A DNA stretch of 7,888 bases, from positions 1 to 7,888 of the forward strand of contig CAIWIS010000140.1 in assembly GCA_903912795.1 (NCBI GenBank), read 5' to 3'. Under the pieces are notes generated by a model, which saw nothing but the letters and a program-made list of their open reading frames with translations, searched no databases and was not told the DNA's origin. Below are positions 1 to 5,459 of this stretch, one piece after another; the first letter of the stretch is position 1, and each line of letters opens with the position of its first letter. Position numbers and translations under genes: made by a program. Source of the stretch: an uncultured Bacteroidales bacterium. GTDB lineage: Bacteria > Bacteroidota > Bacteroidia > Bacteroidales > Paludibacteraceae.

Positions 1-434
1 AAACCACCAAAAACGGATAAAAACATTCTACGTTCAGGATCGTAGCCTTTATTTAAATTGGTAAGGTTTACTAATAAATCAATATTTAGATTTTGTGAGT
101 TGATTGAACGATTGTTTTCTATGTTTAAATCGTTTCTAGTTGCATAATTATATTTTGCAAACTGTAAACCACCACGAAGGGCATAAACTGGAGTGAAATT
201 ATAGCCAGCGTTAATATTTCCTTGTAAACCAATGTTTTTAAAGAATACTAATTTGTTCTCGCTTTCGAACAAAAAGTCATTGCCTTCGGCCAAATACCAA
301 TTTATACCACCATTAGCCCCAACAAACCAGCCTGGTTTGAATTTATAAGCAGTGTTTTCTGTTTTTTGTGCATTGATAGTAAATAACAATAAACCGATAG
401 CAAACAGCGCTATTAAAAAATATAGTTTCTTCAT
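1..434 (-). CDS. OmpA-type outer-membrane beta-barrel protein, 5' part only
   Basis: The reading frame runs from the ATG at 434 leftwards off the window edge, giving 144 codons without a stop. Residues 1-22 form a signal peptide: MKK, then a long hydrophobic stretch, ending INA before Q23, a likely signal peptidase I site. The mature part alternates aromatic and polar residues and is rich in Gly, as in membrane beta-strands (for example GWFVGANGGINWYLAEG at about 35-51, and GYNFTPVYALRGG further on). Such segments resemble the N-terminal barrel of Bacteroidota OmpA-family proteins, which often add a peptidoglycan-binding OmpA domain at the C-terminus; that part is outside the window, so its presence is unknown. 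It is clearly related to the product of 757-1398. The 322-base gap and a private promoter candidate suggest it is transcribed separately. The fold is fairly sure; the role (porin, adhesion or envelope anchoring) is not. Confidence 0.8.
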   Translation of the reverse strand, partial: MKKLYFLIALFAIGLLLFTINAQKTENTAYKFKPGWFVGANGGINWYLAEGNDFLFESENKLVFFKNIGLQGNINAGYNFTPVYALRGGLQFAKYNYATRNDLNIENNRSINSQNLNIDLLVNLTNLNKGYDPERRMFLSVFGG

Positions 435-514
435 AAAATGAAAGTTAATTGTGTTTATGACTTTTGTTTTTTACAGCAAATGTTGTTAGTTTTTGAATAG
501 CATATACAACCCTG

Positions 515-522
515 CAAAATTA
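515..522 (-). promoter_or_regulatory. Candidate Bacteroidota -7 promoter element for the gene starting at 434
   Basis: On the minus strand the bases read TAATTTTG, matching the Bacteroidota primary-sigma -7 consensus TAnnTTTG. It lies about 80 bases ahead of the ATG at 434, nearly the same distance as the well-formed rpsO promoter to its gene. No TTTG or TTG is found about 19 bases further upstream; that position is occupied by AT-rich sequence next to a ten-base A run. The assignment therefore rests on one box only. Confidence 0.4.
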
Positions 523-722
523 CATTTTTTTTTTGTAATAATAGTATTTATTTAATTGCATAATTGCCTTGATGCAAAGCTTTTAATTATATTTGAAATT
601 ATAAAAACACTCTCTTTTGCAAAATGTATATAAATGCTTGTATATCAATTGTATGTATATGTGTATTTGAATTTGCAAGAAAATATTCAATAATATAATA
701 TTGTAATAATTATGATATATTA

Positions 723-740
723 ACAATCGTGATTGATTGT
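723..740 (-). terminator. Weak hairpin after the export operon, possible terminator
   Basis: ACAATC (723-728) and GATTGT (735-740) form a 6-bp stem with a 6-base loop, 16 bases past the stop codon of the minus-strand gene ending at 757. The minus-strand sequence after the stem is AT-rich but is not a clean U run, so it is weak as an intrinsic terminator. Its position is the main argument for it. Confidence 0.25.
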
Positions 741-756
741 AATTTCTTAAATGGCC

Positions 757-1398
757 TTATCTAAACCTCCTGTTTGTACGCATGTGATAAGTTAAACCCA
801 CTTTAAATTCAGGAACTAAATCAAATGGAATACCTACTACTTTCTCATTAAAGTCTTCATCTAATACATTTATATTAGCTTGTGCCGATAAATCCAATTT
901 AAAATTAATTCTATAATCTAATTGCAGACCACCTTTTAATACATAGCCCAGGTACTCGTTGTTAAAGGTAGATTTTTCGCGCGAAATAAATCCGATACCT
1001 GCAAAAATTGAAAAATCTAACGGTCTATTAAGGTTGTAAATATCAAATGTATTACTAAAATTATATATAGCCTCTACACTCATTGCCATTGTCGAAAACT
1101 TTTTCTCAATAATGTTTTGTGAATGTACTCCAGGCCACGTAAGATTTGAAAATGATGCTAATGCTCGTACTCCTATTATTTCGGATAAATTATATCCCAT
1201 AAAAACAGATTCGGATAATCCGTAACAGCCTTTAAAACCATATTCGGAAAAACCATCTGCAAAAAATGCATTTGGACCAAAATTACCTCCGATATAAAAA
1301 TCTGGTATAAAGTTAAATGCTGAAATGCCAGACTTTCGTTGTGCATTTACCGTTATTACCGATATAAAAAATAGTATTATTATAAAAAACCTTTTCAT
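757..1398 (-). CDS. Small outer-membrane beta-barrel protein, last gene of the polysaccharide-export run
   Basis: 213 residues. Residues 1-19 are a signal peptide (MKRFF, hydrophobic core, VNA before Q20). The rest alternates hydrophobic and polar residues with Gly and aromatics, as in an 8-stranded type barrel: FYIGGNFGPNAFFADGF at 34-50, VFMGYNLSEIIGVRAL at 65-80, DFSIFAGIGF at 128-137, FKVGLTYHM near the end. There is no room for a C-terminal OmpA peptidoglycan-binding domain; the protein ends with a basic RTNRRFR tail after the last strand. It aligns by eye along most of its length with the partial gene at 1-434, so the two are paralogues. The start follows the Wzc-like gene by 41 bases, suggesting co-transcription and a possible envelope role alongside export, although nothing in the protein shows a polysaccharide function. 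No Shine-Dalgarno is visible, as usual in this phylum. Confidence 0.8.
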   Translation of the reverse strand: MKRFFIIILFFISVITVNAQRKSGISAFNFIPDFYIGGNFGPNAFFADGFSEYGFKGCYGLSESVFMGYNLSEIIGVRALASFSNLTWPGVHSQNIIEKKFSTMAMSVEAIYNFSNTFDIYNLNRPLDFSIFAGIGFISREKSTFNNEYLGYVLKGGLQLDYRINFKLDLSAQANINVLDEDFNEKVVGIPFDLVPEFKVGLTYHMRTNRRFR

Positions 1399-1439
1399 TT
1401 CTTTTTCATTTAAATTTTACAAACGAAAAAAATGACAAT

Positions 1440-3833
1440 CTATTTTTTGTTGTTTTTTTCTTCGTTACTTCCATAACCATAACCATATCCGTAACCATAT
1501 CCATAACCATATCCATATCCATACTTGCGACTGTATGAATATCGATGAGCCTCTACATCAACATCGTTTATTACAATAAACATACGTTTTAATGATTTTT
1601 CGCTGTGTGCCCGGTTTGCAAATTCCAAATACCGGCGATCGGTATAACCTGCACGACATATATACATTGTCAAATCGGCTACGCGGTCAATTAAGAATGT
1701 GTCCGAAACCGCACCGGCAGGAGCAGAGTCAATAATAATATAATCGTATTCATTTCTGAAATCATTCATCATGGTATCGAAACGCTTTTTCATAATAAGT
1801 TCCGAAGGATTTGGTGGTATTACACCAGCAGGTAAAATATACAATCCAGGATAATCTTCCGATTCATGAACCATAGATTTGTAATCGTTATCCTGCCCCG
1901 ATAAATAAAGGCTGATGCCCGAATTACCTGAGATGTTGAATATCTTTGCTAATTGTGGACGACGTAAATCCAAACCAATAAGTAGTACTTTTTTATCGGC
2001 CATAGATAGCATCGCCGCTGTGTTTACACTCACAAATGTTTTACCTTCGCCCGACATGGTTGAAGTTATCAAAACAACTTTATCCGTTGGCTGATCCAAC
2101 GTGAATTGTAGTTTAGTACGCAGCAACCTGAAAAGTTCCGAATTGGTACTCGCATTTGCACCCAAATCAATCAATGCACCTTCGCTTTTACTGTGAGCTA
2201 GTTCGGTAAGTACAGGAATGTCAGTATATTTTTCAACATCCATTCTGCTACGTATCATGGTATTGAAAAGCTCTATAATATAAATTAGAACTGCTGGAAT
2301 AACTAATCCGATTAAAAAGAAAATTATTAAAATAATATTTTTCTTAGGACTAACATGTGTTGCATCGTCAGGAGCATTCAATATGCGGCCCTTTGGTACT
2401 GTTACAGCCATATTGAGCGACGCTTCTTCACGTTTTTGGAGTAAAAAAGTATACAATGTGGCTTTAACTTGTTGCTGGCGTTTAATTTCAATAAACTCAC
2501 GTTCCTGACGTGGTATATTGAGAATTTTATTTTGCATCAATGCATTTTGTTCGCCTAAATCACTTCTGCTAATTTGTAAACCTTTACGGGTGCTTGTTAT
2601 GCTGTTTTGAATAGCCTTACGAGCTGCATTTATTTGTACATTTAATGTTTTTAGCGACGGGTTTTCGTCGGAACTACCAACCGAAATTCGCTCACGTGTC
2701 ATTAATAATTCGTTATAGGCCATTATAACAGCCATTAGTCCTGCGTCGGTTAAACCTAAATTAGGAACTAACGATTTGTTGTTGGAAGGGTCACGCAGAA
2801 ATTCATCCACGTATTTTATCAAGTTTTGTTGCATCTCAACTTCAATCTGACGTTGATCATACAAATTGTTTTTTTCTTGAAAAATTCGAGCATCTTCACT
2901 AATGTCAGTTAATTTATTGTCTTGTTTGTAGTTTTCTACTTCGCGTTCTACATCATTCAATTCGCTTGCTAACAACCTAAGACGAACGTCGATAAATTTG
3001 GCAGTATTATTTGCCGACATATTATTTTGTTCCGATGCATCTTGATTGTAAATGTCAGCCAGCGTATTCAGGATATCTTTCCCTTTTTGTGCATTTGTGG
3101 CTTTAAATGATAATTCAATTACATCGAGTAATTTACCAACCTCAGTTTTAAGAGAACCTCTTGAATATGATTTCGCAATTCGATTGGTGCTTGAAATTGT
3201 AATTTCAATTTTCTTTTCTGGAAATTTTTGTTTGGGACGTAGTTGGATATACAAAACACCTGCTGGAGTTTTAATAACGGTAGGTAATTGGGTAATTTCT
3301 GTTTTAAAGTTCTTTTCACCATAATTACCTTCAATTTTAAGTTTGCCATTATTTGGTTCTACGCGCATTAATAATGTGTAGTTTAAGTTTTGTAACGATG
3401 CGCTATCCAAACGGACATAAATAGGTGAAGCAGAATATAAGTCAATTCTTTTAAGGTAACTCAATTCAGTATAGGTAGTATGTAACTCAAGTTCATTAAC
3501 TACACGTTTCATTAGCGAAGTAGAAGTCAAAACTTTTTCCTCGTTATTAATCATCGCTGTTGATCCGCTCGAACGTAATCCTGCTGCATCTAACTGCTTC
3601 AAAACTGACATTTCGTTCATTTGCCCACTACGCGATTGATCCATAATCAGCATCGACGATTTAACTTCGAAAATGTCCTGCTGCATGCGCGTAAATACAA
3701 AGCCTGCTAAAATAGCTATGATTACTGATACAACAAACCATTTCCAATGTATGAAAAGTTTTTCAAATACCTCTCTCCAGTTAATAGGCTTTTCGCGTAA
3801 TTCGTCCTCTAATTGATCAAAATAATTATCCAT
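1440..3833 (-). CDS. Wzc-like polysaccharide co-polymerase with BY-kinase domain
   Basis: 797 residues, full length for a Wzc-type protein. It is predicted in the inner membrane, controlling chain length and export of extracellular or capsular polysaccharide with the Wza-like partner encoded 38 bases upstream. Domains in order: cytoplasmic N-terminus; TM helix about 32-49; periplasmic Wzz region; helical coiled-coil region about 280-470, ending in the typical block IPRQEREF (440-447) and YTFLLQKREEASL (461-473); TM helix about 499-521; then the kinase. The kinase shows Walker A SGEGKT (594-599), Walker A' IGLDLRRP (619-626) and Walker B YIIIDSAP (698-705). The tail holds Y765, Y767 and then nine Tyr-Gly units at 771-788, the expected autophosphorylation cluster. 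The first Asp of the usual A' motif is Gly620. The family predicts trans-autophosphorylation on the tail and reversal by a phosphatase; no phosphatase gene is in the window. Family assignment is very secure; the polymer exported is unknown. Confidence 0.95.
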   Translation of the reverse strand: MDNYFDQLEDELREKPINWREVFEKLFIHWKWFVVSVIIAILAGFVFTRMQQDIFEVKSSMLIMDQSRSGQMNEMSVLKQLDAAGLRSSGSTAMINNEEKVLTSTSLMKRVVNELELHTTYTELSYLKRIDLYSASPIYVRLDSASLQNLNYTLLMRVEPNNGKLKIEGNYGEKNFKTEITQLPTVIKTPAGVLYIQLRPKQKFPEKKIEITISSTNRIAKSYSRGSLKTEVGKLLDVIELSFKATNAQKGKDILNTLADIYNQDASEQNNMSANNTAKFIDVRLRLLASELNDVEREVENYKQDNKLTDISEDARIFQEKNNLYDQRQIEVEMQQNLIKYVDEFLRDPSNNKSLVPNLGLTDAGLMAVIMAYNELLMTRERISVGSSDENPSLKTLNVQINAARKAIQNSITSTRKGLQISRSDLGEQNALMQNKILNIPRQEREFIEIKRQQQVKATLYTFLLQKREEASLNMAVTVPKGRILNAPDDATHVSPKKNIILIIFFLIGLVIPAVLIYIIELFNTMIRSRMDVEKYTDIPVLTELAHSKSEGALIDLGANASTNSELFRLLRTKLQFTLDQPTDKVVLITSTMSGEGKTFVSVNTAAMLSMADKKVLLIGLDLRRPQLAKIFNISGNSGISLYLSGQDNDYKSMVHESEDYPGLYILPAGVIPPNPSELIMKKRFDTMMNDFRNEYDYIIIDSAPAGAVSDTFLIDRVADLTMYICRAGYTDRRYLEFANRAHSEKSLKRMFIVINDVDVEAHRYSYSRKYGYGYGYGYGYGYGYGYGSNEEKNNKK
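1470..1523 (-). repeat. Hexanucleotide-type tandem repeat coding for (Tyr-Gly)9
   Basis: Fifty-four bases made of nine imperfect 6-base units (plus strand mostly CCATAA or CCATAT, one CCGTAA) encode nine consecutive Tyr-Gly pairs in the kinase tail. The units differ only at third codon positions (GGT/GGA, TAT/TAC), so the dipeptide is uniform while the DNA is slightly degenerate. Loss or gain of a unit would keep the frame and change the number of tyrosines. Confidence 0.9.
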
Positions 3834-3871
3834 TAGTTAATGATATTTTATTATTCAGTTTTTATTAAAAA

Positions 3872-4684
3872 CTATTTGATAATGTTTATAATTAATGATG
3901 TTAATGATATAAGTGTACCTACAACCGAAATTGACATAGCTTCGACAGCGCCTAAAGCTGATCCTCTTGAACGTGGGTTATTGGGTTGAATGTATAGCAC
4001 GTCGTTTTGTTGAAGATAAAAATAAGGTGAATCTATTAATCTTTTGTCACGCAAATCAATTCGTAGTGTAGTGCGTTTTCCGTTTTCATCTTCACGTATA
4101 AGAAGTACATTATCGCGGCGCCCATAAATAGTTAGATCGCCCGCTATAGCAATAGCTTCAAATAAATCTAACTTTTCGTTGTCAATATTATATGCGCCCG
4201 GACGGTTTACTTCGCCTAAAACTGATACTTTGTAATTGGCAAATCGAACCGAAACGATAGGTTCTTCTTTCATGAAAAAAGGATAGATTTTTGACTTAAG
4301 CATTGTCAATAATTCATTTTTTTTCATGCCAGCAACTTTTAGTTTGCCTAAAATGGGGAAATTAATATTGCCGTCAATGTCGATGAGGTAATTCTGAAGC
4401 CCTGCGCCTCCTGAAATACTTGTTTTGGATATGCCATACGAATTCATACCTTCGCCACCCGGAATTAATGGAAGATTAAATGGCTGAGCAGCTTCGGGAG
4501 TATTGCTATTTACTGTAATTATTAATAAGTCACCTGGCTTAAGAATGGCATCCATGCGTTGAGCTTGTTCGCCGTCTTTAAACGCAATTTGTGTCCCTGC
4601 ATCCTGCATGTAAACAACATTTTTATACGTATTGCACGATAAAAAAACAAATATTACTGAAACAAATAGAATGATTCTTTTCAC
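3872..4684 (-). CDS. Wza-like polysaccharide export lipoprotein (outer-membrane channel)
   Basis: 270 residues. Start is a GTG at 4684; no ATG occurs between it and the upstream in-frame stop, and the GTG begins a perfect lipoprotein signal: MKR, hydrophobic core, FLSC with the lipid-attachment Cys at 17. The Poly_export domain begins near DAILKPGDLLIITV (45-58) and includes IDGNINFPILGKLKVAG (103-119). An SLBB-like domain follows, KVSVLGEVNRPGAYNI (152-167) to FYLQQNDVLYIQPN (222-235). A hydrophobic segment at about 251-269 closes the protein and could be the outer-membrane-spanning helix that forms the Wza pore. It is shorter than E. coli Wza (379 residues), consistent with a single SLBB copy, which is common in Bacteroidota. 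Role: outer-membrane exit channel, docking on the Wzc-like protein encoded next. It is the first gene of the presumed operon. Confidence 0.93.
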   Translation of the reverse strand: MKRIILFVSVIFVFLSCNTYKNVVYMQDAGTQIAFKDGEQAQRMDAILKPGDLLIITVNSNTPEAAQPFNLPLIPGGEGMNSYGISKTSISGGAGLQNYLIDIDGNINFPILGKLKVAGMKKNELLTMLKSKIYPFFMKEEPIVSVRFANYKVSVLGEVNRPGAYNIDNEKLDLFEAIAIAGDLTIYGRRDNVLLIREDENGKRTTLRIDLRDKRLIDSPYFYLQQNDVLYIQPNNPRSRGSALGAVEAMSISVVGTLISLTSLIINIIK

Positions 4685-4755
4685 CTGATATGTACTGTTT
4701 GTTGATTGTTAGTAAAAAAAATGATAATTTAAATACTGATATTTATTAGATTTAC

Positions 4756-4801
4756 TTTAAGTTGTTCAAACACTTAAAATAAGAATTATGTTCAAAAACA
4801 T
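4756..4801. repeat. Two palindromic TGTTCAAA elements in the export-operon leader
   Basis: TGTTCAAA occurs at 4763 and again at 4789, starts 26 bases apart. Each copy is the core of a palindrome: TGTT-CA-AACA at 4763-4772 and ATGTT-CAAA-AACAT at 4788-4801. The first copy also lies in the loop of a perfect 7-bp stem, TTTAAGT (4756-4762) with ACTTAAA (4772-4778). Position, 70-120 bases ahead of the GTG start and downstream of the promoter candidate, fits operator sites or leader-RNA hairpins. Confidence 0.4.
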
Positions 4802-4888
4802 TATTTTATGTATTCATTTATAGTGTTTTAGGTGCTACATCTTCTTGGGGAGAATATAGGCCAACTTTATTTTTAATGAATAAGAGTG

Positions 4889-4896
4889 CAAATATA
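4889..4896 (-). promoter_or_regulatory. Candidate -7 promoter element for the polysaccharide-export operon
   Basis: On the minus strand this reads TATATTTG, a full match to TAnnTTTG. It would give a leader of about 200 bases before the GTG at 4684. The -33 position shows no TTTG, so the call depends on one box. It is the only full match I found in the region on that strand. Confidence 0.4.
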
Positions 4897-4990
4897 CAAA
4901 ATTTATTACATAATATCCATACTTTGTCGATGTTAATAACGTGTTTTGTACAGCAATAGTATTTTGTTCGAAAATAAACAATACCAGCTA

Positions 4991-5021
4991 TTTGTAATTC
5001 CAAAAAATAGTTATATCTTTG
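4991..5021 (+). promoter_or_regulatory. rpsO promoter, canonical Bacteroidota type
   Basis: TTTG at 4991-4994, exactly 19 bases, then TATCTTTG at 5014-5021. This matches the Bacteroidota primary-sigma consensus (TTTG at -33, TAnnTTTG at -7) in both boxes and spacing. Transcription should start at about 5025-5028, giving a leader of roughly 75-80 bases before the rpsO ATG. It is the best-formed promoter in the window. Confidence 0.8.
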
Positions 5022-5033
5022 CCGACTCAAAAA

Positions 5034-5072
5034 TCGGAAGTAGTGTGAAGTAGTTTTTTTATGCCATTCCGA
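5034..5072 (+). promoter_or_regulatory. Hairpin in the rpsO leader, possible S15 autoregulatory element
   Basis: TCGGAA (5034-5039) pairs perfectly with TTCCGA (5067-5072), enclosing 27 bases that include a run of seven T. It sits within the predicted leader, ending 31 bases before the ATG. S15 is known to repress its own translation through leader structures in several phyla, with a different RNA structure in each. Whether this hairpin does so is inference from position only. Confidence 0.35.
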
Positions 5073-5103
5073 ACAATAATTATTTAACAATTAAACATTT
5101 ATC

Positions 5104-5373
5104 ATGTATTTAACAGCTGAAAAAAAGCAAGAAATCTTTGGTAAATACGGAAAGTCTAACACTGATACTGGTTCTGCTGAGGGCCAAATAGCATTGTTTT
5201 CGTACCGTATCAACCATTTGACTGAACATTTAAAGTCAAACAAAAAAGATTATAGTACAGAACGCGCCCTTGTAATTTTGGTAGGAAAACGTCGTCGTCT
5301 GCTCAATTATTTGAAAGACATCGAAATTTCACGTTACCGTGCCATTATCAAAGAGTTGGGCATCAGAAAGTAA
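5104..5373 (+). CDS. rpsO: 30S ribosomal protein S15
   Basis: 89 residues, exactly the usual S15 length. The conserved S15 core is plain: DTGSAEGQIALFSYRI (21-36), LTEHLKSNKKD (39-49), then LVGKRRRLLNYLK (59-71) and SRYRAIIKELGIRK at the end (76-89). S15 binds the central domain of 16S rRNA early in 30S assembly, at the junction of helices 20-22. The ATG at 5104 is set by the family N-terminus and follows the strong promoter at 4991-5021 by about 80 bases. The gene stands alone: a strong terminator follows within 20 bases, and hisS begins 86 bases after its stop. The region around the ATG has no Shine-Dalgarno but is A/T-rich, as usual in this phylum. Confidence 0.98.
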   Translation: MYLTAEKKQEIFGKYGKSNTDTGSAEGQIALFSYRINHLTEHLKSNKKDYSTERALVILVGKRRRLLNYLKDIEISRYRAIIKELGIRK

Positions 5374-5392
5374 TTCTGGCTTTCAAAACTTT

Positions 5393-5432
5393 AAAAAAGG
5401 CGTTTCAAAAGCTATTTTGAAATGCCTTTTTT
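5393..5432 (+). terminator. Strong intrinsic terminator after rpsO
   Basis: An 18-base arm (5393-5410) pairs with 5415-5432 across a GCTA tetraloop; 17 pairs are Watson-Crick and one is G-U. The stem core is GGCGTTTCAAAA with TTTTGAAATGCC, flanked by six A on the left and six T on the right. It therefore ends in a U run on either strand and could terminate in both directions. It starts 20 bases after the rpsO stop and ends 27 bases before the hisS ATG. Confidence 0.92.
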
Positions 5433-5459
5433 ATATTCAACTAATTTACAAACTTACAA

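Larger units (their letters stand above)
435..756. other. AT-rich intergenic region of 322 bases
   Basis: No open reading frame here looks like a gene. The stretch is extremely AT-rich, with many TATAT/ATGTATAT words between about 620 and 720 and a perfect 10-base palindrome TTTTGCAAAA at 615-624. It separates two minus-strand outer-membrane protein genes. It must therefore hold the end of the export-operon transcript (weak hairpin at 723-740) and the promoter of the gene starting at 434 (candidate -7 box at 515-522). A run of ten T at 525-534 abuts that box. Confidence 0.7.
4685..5103. other. Divergent intergenic region between export operon and rpsO
   Basis: A 419-base AT-rich region holding the control sequences of two divergent transcripts. 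From left to right: the export-operon leader with two TGTTCAAA-containing palindromes (4756-4801), a -7 box candidate for that operon (4889-4896), the rpsO promoter (4991-5021) and the rpsO leader with a hairpin (5034-5072). A 90-codon minus-strand open frame spans most of it, but it crosses the rpsO promoter and has an unnatural composition, so I do not call it a gene. Confidence 0.7.

Noticed and set aside
620..720. TATAT/ATGTATAT-rich stretch as a possible origin or mobile-element remnant
   Set aside because: The words are low-complexity AT sequence without DnaA-box clusters, inverted terminal repeats or target-site duplications.
3052..3349. Open frames on both strands inside the Wzc-like gene
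   Set aside because: They are shadows of a strongly conserved 797-residue reading frame and have no family resemblance or start context of their own.
5022..5037. Alternative CCGA/TCGG hairpin competing with the rpsO leader stem
   Set aside because: CCGA at 5022-5025 lies at or just before the predicted transcription start, so it is probably not in the mRNA; four pairs are also too few.
5061..5087. Eight-codon upstream open frame in the rpsO leader (ATG CCA TTC ... TAA)
   Set aside because: It is too short to judge, has no ribosome-binding evidence, and its coding bases are the right arm of the leader hairpin; chance is a sufficient explanation.
4818..5090. 90-codon minus-strand open frame between the export operon and rpsO
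   Set aside because: It overlaps the well-formed rpsO promoter and leader, has a composition rich in Cys, Tyr and Phe typical of translated AT-rich noncoding DNA, and shows no recognisable domain.
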